Shown: piece by piece, positions 7,489 to 14,510 of the stretch
Layout of the letters: each line of letters starts with the position of its first letter
Numbering within the stretch: position 1 is the stretch's first letter
NCBI RefSeq assembly: GCF_039928515.1
Contig: NZ_JBDSSZ010000303.1
Direction: 5' to 3' (one strand)
Source of the DNA: Capsulimonas sp039928515
GTDB lineage: Bacteria; Armatimonadota; Armatimonadia; Armatimonadales; Capsulimonadaceae
Length of the DNA stretch: 16,214 nucleotides
Position numbers and translations under genes: made by a program
Notes under the pieces: generated by a model
Databases searched by the model: none
Told to the model about the DNA's origin: nothing
What the model saw: only the letters and a program-made list of their open reading frames with translations

Positions 7489-8766
7489 TTATTCGGCGTC
7501 GGCGAGCAGGGCGGCTTCGGCGCGCAGGTCGCGGGCGCGGCGCGCCCATTCGCTGTCGGGGTAGTTTTCGAGGAACGTCGAAAGCATGATGTAGGCGGCC
7601 TGGGGATCCATTCCCAGCAGCAGCTGGCCGAGGCGCAGATGGGCGATCTCGCTTTCCGAGGCGTCCGGGGTCTCGGCGATTAAGTCTTGCAGCAGAGCGA
7701 TCGCGGTGGCGCGGTCGCCCTGGTCCTGAGCGGCGCCGCTCAGGCGCAGGCGCTCGCGGGAAGTGAAGGCGAGCGGAAGGCCCATCTCCACCGCCTGAGC
7801 GCAGGCGCGGATCGCGCCGACATGCTGACCCTGCCGCTGGAACAGACGAACGGCGCCCGCCATTTCGCGCGCCGCCTCGCGTCGTTCCTCCGAACTCCCG
7901 TATTTTGCTTCCGCAGCCGCCAGTTCCACGCGCACGCCGGGGTTGTCAGGATCAAGCTCCAGAAACGACCGGAACTTTTCCACCGCCACGGCGTGCCGTG
8001 CGCGTCCCAGCGCCGCCGCCGCGCGCGCGTCCTCCAGCGTGTATTCCTGGCGTCCGTCCCGGAACAGCCCCGTCAGCTCCGCCGTGAGCAATCCAAACAC
8101 GAAGCCGCCCAGATGAGCCCAGTAGGCGATGCCCCAGCTGGCCGGATCGAGAATACCGCGCGCGGCGCCGGCGAGGTTCTGGGCCAGCCACACGCCGAGA
8201 GCCGCCAGCGCCGGCGCTTCCAAGTCGCCCCATTTATTGCCCAGCAAAAATCCGACCGGCCAGATCAGACGCAGGTGCGCCCGGTGGTAGCGGATGGCGA
8301 ACGGCGCCAGGATCGCGGACACGGCGCCGCTGGCGCCGACCAGCGGTTCGGGGTTTGCGGGCAAGTGTGAGGCGAACAGAAGGACGACCGCCATATGGAG
8401 CAGTCCCGCCGTGATTCCGCCTCCCAGAAACAAGATCAAAAACGTCCATGGCCCCACGGCGTCCTCCACGTGCGGCCCAAATAGCCACAGGAAGGCCATG
8501 TTCCAGAAGAGGTGGACCATCGAGACGTGGAAAAAGAGCGATGTGACGAGCGTCACCGGCCGGGGGGCGAGCGGAAGCAGACCCCAGAGGCGGAACAGAT
8601 GGCTGCCGAGATCCGGCGAGCGGTCGGGCGCCGTCACGAGGTAAACGAGGACGTTGAGGGCGATCAGCGTGTAAGTCACCCATGGCGTGCGCCGGATTTT
8701 TTGTCCGGCGCTGATGGGGAGCGGGGTCACCAGCAGCAGGGCGACCCACCAGGAGGAAAAACGCAT
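7489..8766 (-). CDS. Rhomboid intramembrane serine protease with C-terminal TPR-like region
   Basis: Predicted to cleave membrane-spanning substrates inside the bilayer. Residues 1-235 form a rhomboid domain with several membrane helices. The motif HLFWNM gives H85 and N89 for the oxyanion region, GASG carries the nucleophile S146 in PLVGASGAVS, and WAHLGGFVFG carries the catalytic H218. The Ser/His dyad is therefore complete. From about residue 245 to 425 the protein is soluble, helical and TPR-like: ALGRARHAVAVEKF, GDRATAIALLQDLI and AYIMLSTFLENYPDSEWA have the spacing of such repeats. This part probably lies in the cytoplasm and binds partners. It is the last gene of the leftward unit, starting 9 nt after the MoxR stop, with no clear Shine-Dalgarno sequence, so coupling is likely. 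The substrate is unknown. A gene of this kind is not the usual third member of MoxR operons. Confidence 0.9.
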   Translation of the reverse strand: MRFSSWWVALLLVTPLPISAGQKIRRTPWVTYTLIALNVLVYLVTAPDRSPDLGSHLFRLWGLLPLAPRPVTLVTSLFFHVSMVHLFWNMAFLWLFGPHVEDAVGPWTFLILFLGGGITAGLLHMAVVLLFASHLPANPEPLVGASGAVSAILAPFAIRYHRAHLRLIWPVGFLLGNKWGDLEAPALAALGVWLAQNLAGAARGILDPASWGIAYWAHLGGFVFGLLTAELTGLFRDGRQEYTLEDARAAAALGRARHAVAVEKFRSFLELDPDNPGVRVELAAAEAKYGSSEERREAAREMAGAVRLFQRQGQHVGAIRACAQAVEMGLPLAFTSRERLRLSGAAQDQGDRATAIALLQDLIAETPDASESEIAHLRLGQLLLGMDPQAAYIMLSTFLENYPDSEWARRARDLRAEAALLADAE

Positions 8767-8775
8767 AGGACGGCG

Positions 8776-9774
8776 TTAAGCCTGCACGCGCGCGATCTGC
8801 GCCGTGAGCTTATTCAGGATCTCGCGAATAACGGCGTCGGTTCCGATCCCTTCGGCTTCGCCTTCGAAGTTCAGGATAATACGATGCCGCAGGGCGGCGG
8901 GCGCAACGGCCGAAATATCATCAAAGGCGACATTGTACCGGCCGTCAAGCAGCGCCCGAATCTTCGCGGCTTTAATCAGCGCCTGTGCGCCGCGCGGGGA
9001 TGCCCCGAAGCGCACGAACTGGTTGGTAATGTCCGGCGCGGTCTCCGAGCGCGGATGGGTCGCCAGAATGATCCGCACGGCGTATTCGCGGACATGTGAC
9101 GCCACCGGCACCTCGCGCGCCACCTGCCGCATCAGCATCACTTCCGGTCCCGTCAAAACTTTTTCCACGGTTGGGGTTTCGGTCCCAGTCGTCCGGTCCA
9201 GAATGGCCGATAGCTCGGCAAGCGTCGGCGACGGCACGATGAGCTTGAACAAGAATCGGTCCATCTGTGCTTCGGGCAGAGGATAGGTGCCTTCCATCTC
9301 GATCGGGTTCTGTGTCGCAAGGACGAAAAATGGCTCTTCCAGCTGGTGCTGAATGCCGGCGACGGTCACCGCATGCTCCTGCATTGCCTCCAGCATCGCC
9401 GACTGGGTCTTAGGCGTCGCGCGGTTGATTTCGTCTGCAAGGACAATCTGTGCGAACACCGGGCCGCGCTGAAATTGGAAGATCTTGCGCCCTTCGGCGT
9501 TCTCCATCAGGATATTGGTGCCGGTGATGTCCGCAGGCATCAGGTCTGGAGTAAACTGCACGCGGTTAAAGGAGAGATCGAGCACCTGGGAAAGCGTGCG
9601 CACCAGCAGCGTCTTGCCAAGGCCCGGCACCCCTTCCAGAAGCGCATGGCCGCCGGACAGCAGACAGATCAAAACGCCGTCGACAATGTCCTGATGCCCA
9701 ACGATGACTTTGCCGACCTCGGCGCGGACGCGGGCAAAATTATTCTTAAACTGAATGACGGCGGATTCGTCCAT
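8776..9774 (-). CDS. MoxR-family AAA+ ATPase
   Basis: A chaperone-like ATPase of the MoxR class, thought to remodel or activate partner proteins, often ones with von Willebrand A or DUF58 domains. The 332-residue length is typical. Walker A is GVPGLGKT (residues 48-55), Walker B is LADE (112-115), followed by INRATPKTQSAMLEAMQE. Sensor 1 lies in ATQNP (153-157), and the family motif YPLPEAQMDRF starts at 164. The C-terminal lid domain contains the ASPRGAQALIKAAK segment usual for the family. AAAGGA (forward bases 9786-9791) is an acceptable ribosome binding site, 11 nt before the start. A 189-nt gap with a long palindrome separates it from the membrane-protein gene upstream. The rhomboid gene follows 9 nt downstream. 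No DUF58 or VWA gene is present in the window. Confidence 0.96.
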   Translation of the reverse strand: MDESAVIQFKNNFARVRAEVGKVIVGHQDIVDGVLICLLSGGHALLEGVPGLGKTLLVRTLSQVLDLSFNRVQFTPDLMPADITGTNILMENAEGRKIFQFQRGPVFAQIVLADEINRATPKTQSAMLEAMQEHAVTVAGIQHQLEEPFFVLATQNPIEMEGTYPLPEAQMDRFLFKLIVPSPTLAELSAILDRTTGTETPTVEKVLTGPEVMLMRQVAREVPVASHVREYAVRIILATHPRSETAPDITNQFVRFGASPRGAQALIKAAKIRALLDGRYNVAFDDISAVAPAALRHRIILNFEGEAEGIGTDAVIREILNKLTAQIARVQA

Positions 9775-9839
9775 GGGTGCGCGTGTCCTTTGGGAGTGCG
9801 ATGTTCTCTGATATTCGGCTGCGATCTATTCGACAAATG

Positions 9840-9946
9840 GGTGGCATGCCGGCGGCTCTGCGCAGGCATGTGCTGCGAACGAGAACAAACGCCACGTTCC
9901 GCTTCGTACGTGAGACATGCCTGCGCAGAGCCGCCGGCATGCCACC
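9840..9946. repeat. 107-nt long inverted repeat between the membrane-protein and MoxR genes
   Basis: Bases 9840-9871 and 9915-9946 are perfect 32-bp inverted arms; the left arm includes GTGGCATGCCGG and CTGCGCAGGCATGT. The 43-nt spacer is itself partly symmetric, with CGnACGA near one side matching its partner and AACG near the centre, so the whole is an imperfect palindrome of 107 nt. In the message of the leftward unit it would form a very stable hairpin. No T run follows, so it is not a classic terminator. It may be a dispersed palindromic repeat or an mRNA processing or stability element. No target-site duplication is evident. Confidence 0.9.
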
Positions 9947-9963
9947 GGTGATCGCTTTTGTTC

Positions 9964-11988
9964 TTATTGGCCCTGCAGCGAGTCGAAATACTTTCGGACC
10001 GATCCTTTGTACGCGGGCGGGATGTCCTCGTTGTCCATCGCCTTCTCCGCCGATTGCTTGGCGGGGGCGACGTAATCATAGTAGGGCACTTTGCTTTGCA
10101 CGTTGGTGGTGGATCCGGGCGCGGCTTTCACGAGCGGGCCGAGGCGGCCGATGCCTTCTTTGCCGGCGCCGGGCTTGCCCAGGTAGATGCGCGCCTTACG
10201 GACCGCGTTGGGATCGAGGCTTTTGAATTTGCGTCCTTCACCTTCGAACTTGGCGGCCTTTTGCTTGCCGCTTGGCGTCTGACCTTTGCCGGCCTGTGAC
10301 TTTCCGTTGCCTGCCTTGTTCGCGCCGCCCCCGCCCCCGTTGCCTTCGTAGCCAGGTTCGCTGCCTTGCCCCTGGCCTTGACCTTGTCCCTGGCCTTTAC
10401 CCTTACCGTAACCTTTGCCCTGAGAGAGGCGATCCATCGCCGACTGCTGCGCGGCGGAGTTTCCGCCCATCTGGCCGTTGGGATCGCCGCTGGAGTCGCT
10501 TTCGGACTCGGAGCCTTCGCCGCTTTCGCCGCCGCTCTGCGCGTTGTCCACATCGCTGGCGCTGGACGAACGGGCCATCTCGCCCTGGCTCTTGCGCAGC
10601 GCGTTCTGCGCGCTCTTCATGCCTTTCGCGTCTTGCTGCTGCTTCATCTCTTTGTCGGCGGCGTCGGCGGCCTGTTTCATTTCGCTGGCGGCTTTTTGCT
10701 TGTCGCCCTGGCGCAATGCTTCTTCGGCGGCCTGGGCGTGCTTCTGCGTTTCCTTCAGCGGAGTGCCTTCCAAAGCATTGGCGAGCTTCTGCATATCGTC
10801 GGCGGCCGCCTGCTGCTCCTGCGGAGTCATCTTGCCAGTTTCCGTGCGCTTCGCCAATTCACGCAATTGATCGCTGAGCGACTTAGAATCGCCCTTCTTC
10901 ATGCCTTCGACAGCCTTCTTCATCTCAGGCGTCTGCGGGCCATGCGCCCCGAGGGCGCCGGGATCGGAGGACTGGCTGTTCTGGCCGCCCGGAACATTGA
11001 AGTTTTTCTGGCCGTCTTTTTCGCCTGGCTTATTGCCGGCCTTGCCGTCCTTCGCGCCGGACTTGCCCTTATCGCCTGCCGACTTCGGGTCGGCCTTGCC
11101 GCTCTGACCCTGGGGAGATTGGCCGGAGGCATTCTGGCTGGCGAGCGCCTGCTCCAGCTGCTTGCCCGCGTCAGATAGGCTCTTACCGCCGTTCGCCGCC
11201 GCCTGCGATCCCTGAAGCTTGCGCTGGAGATCCGCCATCTCCTGGGTCAGCTTGGAGTATCGTTTGAGCGCGCGCTGTTTGTCCAGGTGGCCGCGCGACA
11301 TCACGGCGCCGAGTTTTCGCATCTGCTGGGCGACGTGACGCGTGCCTTCGAGATGCTGCATTTCGGCCTGCTTCTCGATCAGGCGGGCGCGCTTCTCCAG
11401 CTTCTTGCCTTCCGCCTGGACGACCCCGCGCTCGGCCGTGAGGCCGGGGGGCGTGACGCCAGGGAAGCGGGGAAGAAGGATGACGGCGATCAGGACGAGT
11501 GTCGCGGCGATCAGCGCCTTGGCCTGCCAGGGAAGGCGAAACGGCGCGGCGTCGCTGGGCTTGAGGCTGCGTGCGTGCGCGAGCGCGTCCTGCTGCTGAA
11601 GATGCAGCAGCGTGGCCTGATCGGGATCGATGTCTTGCCGGCCGAAGCGCTCAAACTCCAGCGCCGACGAGAAGCGCTCCTTCAGGCCCAGGCGCATTTC
11701 GGCCATGCGCGCGGCCTCCATGGTGGAGATGGGCTGGGCGAATGCCGTAATGGTGGCGACGCCGAGGCCGATCAAAATGGCGAAGGGGATGAACCATTCC
11801 AGCATCAGCCAGTCCGGGACGAGGTCGAACTTGTCGAGAGCGACGATGGCAAGCGACAGCCCGACGCCGATCAGCGCGCCGAGCGACGCCTGACGGATCC
11901 ATCTCTCGCGCCGCAGGCGTCCCTTGACTTGCCTGAGCGTGGAGGAGATTGCGCCGGATTGAATTTGGGGCTGCTGGAGTGTCGCCAT
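9964..11988 (-). CDS. Membrane protein with three helices and a long Gly/Gln/Lys-rich region (DUF4175-like)
   Basis: I recognise the general type, not a defined function: such proteins often precede MoxR genes. Of 674 residues, 35-51 and 64-83 form two membrane helices. Next comes a cytosolic segment with MRLGLKERFSSALEFERF (residues 98-115), a motif common in DUF4175-like proteins, and a third helix at about 156-174. The rest is a charged, probable coiled coil (about 190-260) and a low-complexity stretch (about 260-585) including the run GKGQGQGQGQGQG. The C-terminal end VPYYDYVAPAKQSAEKAMDN is followed by EDIPPAYKGSVRKYFDSL, a conserved-looking tail that resembles the end of other MoxR-linked membrane proteins. 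A strong ribosome binding site, AGAGGGAA (forward 11996-12003), lies 7 nt before the ATG. It is probably the substrate or scaffold of the MoxR ATPase; this is inference from gene order. Confidence 0.85.
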   Translation of the reverse strand: MATLQQPQIQSGAISSTLRQVKGRLRRERWIRQASLGALIGVGLSLAIVALDKFDLVPDWLMLEWFIPFAILIGLGVATITAFAQPISTMEAARMAEMRLGLKERFSSALEFERFGRQDIDPDQATLLHLQQQDALAHARSLKPSDAAPFRLPWQAKALIAATLVLIAVILLPRFPGVTPPGLTAERGVVQAEGKKLEKRARLIEKQAEMQHLEGTRHVAQQMRKLGAVMSRGHLDKQRALKRYSKLTQEMADLQRKLQGSQAAANGGKSLSDAGKQLEQALASQNASGQSPQGQSGKADPKSAGDKGKSGAKDGKAGNKPGEKDGQKNFNVPGGQNSQSSDPGALGAHGPQTPEMKKAVEGMKKGDSKSLSDQLRELAKRTETGKMTPQEQQAAADDMQKLANALEGTPLKETQKHAQAAEEALRQGDKQKAASEMKQAADAADKEMKQQQDAKGMKSAQNALRKSQGEMARSSSASDVDNAQSGGESGEGSESESDSSGDPNGQMGGNSAAQQSAMDRLSQGKGYGKGKGQGQGQGQGQGSEPGYEGNGGGGGANKAGNGKSQAGKGQTPSGKQKAAKFEGEGRKFKSLDPNAVRKARIYLGKPGAGKEGIGRLGPLVKAAPGSTTNVQSKVPYYDYVAPAKQSAEKAMDNEDIPPAYKGSVRKYFDSLQGQ

Positions 11989-12012
11989 GACGATGTTCCC
12001 TCTGTACTGATT

Positions 12013-12018
12013 ATTATA
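12013..12018 (-). promoter_or_regulatory. -10 box of the leftward membrane-protein/MoxR/rhomboid unit
   Basis: Read on the minus strand this is a perfect TATAAT. Transcription would start near 12006, giving a leader of about 18 nt that includes the AGAGGGAA ribosome binding site. No good -35 box is visible. It is divergent from the aminotransferase promoter within a 106-nt shared region. Confidence 0.55.
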
Positions 12019-12058
12019 CGCGATGGAGGGGCGAATTGGTTCGTCGTATGAATTTGGG

Positions 12059-12088
12059 TTGACAAACCGCGCGTGGGTCGGTTACAGT
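12059..12088 (+). promoter_or_regulatory. Sigma-70-type promoter of the aminotransferase gene, leaderless
   Basis: TTGACA at 12059-12064 is separated by 18 nt from TACAGT at 12083-12088. The usual distance to the transcription start puts +1 at 12095, the A of the ATG. No Shine-Dalgarno sequence lies between, so a leaderless message is predicted. Confidence 0.65.
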
Positions 12089-12094
12089 AACCCT

Positions 12095-13372
12095 ATGCAA
12101 ACCCCTTCCGAGATCGAAGCGATCACACAGGACGTGATCGAAAAGTACCAGAAGCACGTCAACCCCACGCAGGTCGCGTTGCTCAAAATCGGCGGCTTTG
12201 ACCATATCGAGCACAAGGCCGAAGGCGTCACGCTCACGGACCTCGAAGGCAACACCTATATCGACTGCCTTGGCGGCTATGGGGTCTTCTCGCTGGGGCA
12301 CCGCCATCCGAAAGTCGTGGACGCCGTCAAGCGCCAATTGGACTTCATTCCGATGGGCTCCAAGACGTTTTTGAACAAGCCGCTCGCGGACCTTTCGGCC
12401 AAGCTCGCCGAGATCACGCCGGGCGAACTGCAATATTCGTTTCTCTGCAACTCGGGCGCTGAAGCGATGGAGGCGGCGCTGAAAGCCGCGCGCATGGCGA
12501 CCGGCAAGACCGATTTCATCGCGACCCACGGCGCGTTCCATGGCAAGACGCTCGGCGCGCTCTCGGCCACGGGCCGCGATCTGTTCAAAGCCCCATTCGA
12601 GCCGCTGATCCCGGGCTTCCGCCACGTTCCCTGGAACGACGCCGACGCCGTCGCGGCGGCGATCACCGACCGGACCGCCGCCGTGATCATCGAGCCGATT
12701 CAGGGCGAAGGCGGCATCCAAATGCCCGGCGACGATTACCTGCCCGCCCTCCGCCGTATTTGCGACGAGCATAGCGTTCTCTTGATTGTCGATGAAGTGC
12801 AGACGGGCCTGGGGCGCACGGGCAAGATGTTCGCGGTGGACCACTGGGGCGTCCAGCCCGATATCATGACCCTCGCCAAAGCCCTCGGCGGCGGCGTGAT
12901 GCCGATCGGCGCCATGGTGGCGACGGCGGCGATCTGGGATAAAGTCTTCCGTGAGAACCCCTTCCTGCACTCCAGCACCTTTGGCGGCGGGGAGCTCGCC
13001 TGTGTCGCGGGACTGGCGGCGATCGAGGCCACCCAGGAAGAAGATCTCGCGGCGCGCGCCGCCGAGAACGGCGCTTATTTTTTGGATGGACTGCGCCGCG
13101 TACAGGCTCAGTTCCCCCATGTGCTGCGCGAAGCGCGCGGACTGGGACTGATGCTTGGGGTCGAGTTCACCGACAGCGACATCGGCAAGCTCGTGATCGG
13201 CACGATGATCCATCGGGGCGTCATCGCCGCCTATACGCTCAACAATCCCAAGGTGATTCGGTTTGAGCCGCCGCTGGTGATCACCCGAGAACAGATCGAT
13301 ACCGTACTGGAAGCCTTCTCCGCCGGTGTCGCCGAGGCGCTGGATCTGCTCGGCGATCTGCTGGACGATTAA
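12095..13372 (+). CDS. Class III PLP-dependent aminotransferase (ornithine/putrescine type)
   Basis: Transfers an omega-amino group, probably from ornithine, putrescine or a similar diamine, to 2-oxoglutarate. The 425-residue protein has the class III hallmarks: CNSGAEAMEAALKAAR (cofactor phosphate binding), AFHGKTLGALSATG, EPIQGEGG, VDEVQTGLGRTG with D233 (pyridine nitrogen), and TLAKALGGG with K262 as the PLP Schiff-base lysine. The GYGVFSLGHRHP segment near the N-terminus is of the ornithine/putrescine group. The frame is open to 12023, but the extension would run across the TTGACA/TACAGT promoter and is not protein-like. I therefore chose the ATG at 12095. A regulator-like gene follows after 4 nt. 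The exact substrate cannot be set from sequence alone. Acetylornithine and 4-aminobutyrate aminotransferases are alternatives. Confidence 0.92.
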   Translation: MQTPSEIEAITQDVIEKYQKHVNPTQVALLKIGGFDHIEHKAEGVTLTDLEGNTYIDCLGGYGVFSLGHRHPKVVDAVKRQLDFIPMGSKTFLNKPLADLSAKLAEITPGELQYSFLCNSGAEAMEAALKAARMATGKTDFIATHGAFHGKTLGALSATGRDLFKAPFEPLIPGFRHVPWNDADAVAAAITDRTAAVIIEPIQGEGGIQMPGDDYLPALRRICDEHSVLLIVDEVQTGLGRTGKMFAVDHWGVQPDIMTLAKALGGGVMPIGAMVATAAIWDKVFRENPFLHSSTFGGGELACVAGLAAIEATQEEDLAARAAENGAYFLDGLRRVQAQFPHVLREARGLGLMLGVEFTDSDIGKLVIGTMIHRGVIAAYTLNNPKVIRFEPPLVITREQIDTVLEAFSAGVAEALDLLGDLLDD

Positions 13373-13376
13373 CCCT

Positions 13377-14231
13377 ATGAACGGACCGGGCTTATCATCG
13401 GTCGGTGTCTTCGTTTCCCACTACCACTCGGATTTTTTCAACGAGTTTCTGGAGGAGTTCGCCGCTGCCTGCGCGTTTGAAAATCTGCGCATGCAGGTGT
13501 ATCGAACACGCCAGGACGAGCGCGTCGCCGAAATGCTGCGCCGCCTGACAACGTCTTCCAGTGAAGAAGGCGTGATCATTCTCGGGCTTCCGCAGCGGAC
13601 CGCGCGCGATCTGAGCCTCGCTTTGAGCATCAAGAAATATCGATGCGTCACGGCGGATACACTGATCCCTGGCTCTGATGGTTCTTATGTGGGAACGGAT
13701 AACGCCCTGGGGATCCGTCTCGGAATGAATCACTTGATGGAGCTTGGGCATCGGCGCATTTTGTATCTCGTCAATGAGCCGGAAGAAGCAGAGACGGTGC
13801 GTATTCGTGTCCGAGAATTCCATGCCGTTGTTGCGGAATACCGATTAGAAGGCTCACACACCTTTTACTGCGGGACGCAGTTTTGGGAAGACTCGCCCGA
13901 GATCGTCTATCGCCGTATGCCGGAGTTGTGTTATCCGGGCGCGCCCTATACGGCGCTTTTCGCGACATCCGATTCCGGCGCCTTGGCCGCGCTGAGATGG
14001 CTTTCGGACAACGGAACCTCGGTCCCGGAGCAGATGTCGGTAATGGGATTTGGCGATGACGCCCCGAGCCGTCTCGCACAGCCGCCTCTGTCCACCATCC
14101 GGCAGCAAATACCGGAGATGGCTCTCAAGGCTGTCGCGATACTGCTCTCGGAAACCGACGCCCAGGTTTTTGTTCCACCCGCACTTATTGTTCGACAAAG
14201 CACCGGGGCCGCGCCCGGCGCATTAGGTTAG
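13377..14231 (+). CDS. LacI/GalR-type ligand-binding domain protein without a helix-turn-helix
   Basis: The 284-residue protein matches the sensor half of LacI-family repressors and begins almost directly with it: SVGVFVSHYHSDFFNEFLEEF near residue 8 corresponds to the first strand and helix of the core. Later hallmarks are VGTDNALGIRLGMNHLMELGHRRILYLV (near 104-131), TALFATSDSGALAALRWL, and MSVMGFGDDAPSRLAQPPLSTIRQ. LacI proteins normally carry about 60 additional N-terminal residues for DNA binding. Here the preceding DNA is the end of the aminotransferase gene. The frame is open to 13326, but those 17 residues are an overlap artefact and hold no DNA-binding domain. The ATG lies 4 nt after the aminotransferase stop, so both are likely translated together. 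It may be a solitary small-molecule sensor, a protein that pairs with another regulator, or a decayed repressor. There is no signal peptide, so a transport-binding role is unlikely. Confidence 0.82.
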   Translation: MNGPGLSSVGVFVSHYHSDFFNEFLEEFAAACAFENLRMQVYRTRQDERVAEMLRRLTTSSSEEGVIILGLPQRTARDLSLALSIKKYRCVTADTLIPGSDGSYVGTDNALGIRLGMNHLMELGHRRILYLVNEPEEAETVRIRVREFHAVVAEYRLEGSHTFYCGTQFWEDSPEIVYRRMPELCYPGAPYTALFATSDSGALAALRWLSDNGTSVPEQMSVMGFGDDAPSRLAQPPLSTIRQQIPEMALKAVAILLSETDAQVFVPPALIVRQSTGAAPGALG

Positions 14232-14258
14232 AGACCGCGCCGTCCCGACGAATAAGCC

Positions 14259-14432
14259 GGCCGGCGGTTAAAACCGCGCCTGCCAGAGCGCAGAAGTCCC
14301 CCTTCGGGGACTACAGAATCTTTGACGATACCGCCTAACATTAGGCTGAGTATTAGACGGTATCGTGACCGAATATGTAACCCACACAGGTGGGTTTCTG
14401 CGCACTTTTAGGCGCGGTTTCAACCGCTGGCC
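14259..14432. repeat. 174-nt gapless imperfect palindrome of two inverted 82-nt units with three hairpins
   Basis: The unit at 14259-14340 (+) and that at 14432-14351 (-) align without gaps, 61 of 82 bases identical, around a 10-nt centre. Each starts with GGCC, then GCGGTTnAAACCGCGCCT and GCGCAGAA. The outer arms (14259-14295 and 14396-14432) match at 31 of 37 positions. Inside lie a hairpin AGTCCCC/GGGGACT (14295-14312), a hairpin AACCCAC/GTGGGTT (14379-14396) and a central stem of 14 positions with one mismatch (14325-14338 with 14353-14366). The fold is cloverleaf-like. The two small hairpins differ by three fully compensated base pairs. GCGGTT...AACCGC units like this resemble dispersed palindromic repeats known from several bacterial phyla. 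This element fills most of the gene-free gap 14232-14510. The remainder of that gap shows only a weak CGCCAG/CTGGCG pair near 14442-14464. Confidence 0.88.
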
Positions 14433-14510
14433 ATTTTATCTCGCCAGCCGTAATTCGCCTGGCGCTCATAATCCGTTGGCCGCTCCGGGCGCTTTACCGA
14501 TACCATCTCC

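Noticed and set aside
10366..11178. 270-codon plus-strand frame opposite the low-complexity membrane-protein gene
   Set aside because: A Leu/Ala/Arg-rich translation of the reverse of a Gln/Lys/Ala-rich region. It mimics membrane helices but is a strand artefact.
13326..13376. Upstream extension of the LacI-like frame
   Set aside because: It overlaps the end of the aminotransferase gene. The 17 residues are not a helix-turn-helix and carry no family similarity.
14259..14432. tRNA gene suggested by the cloverleaf-like fold
   Set aside because: The arms are far too long, and there is no TTCGA-type T loop, D loop or CCA-like end at the right spacing.
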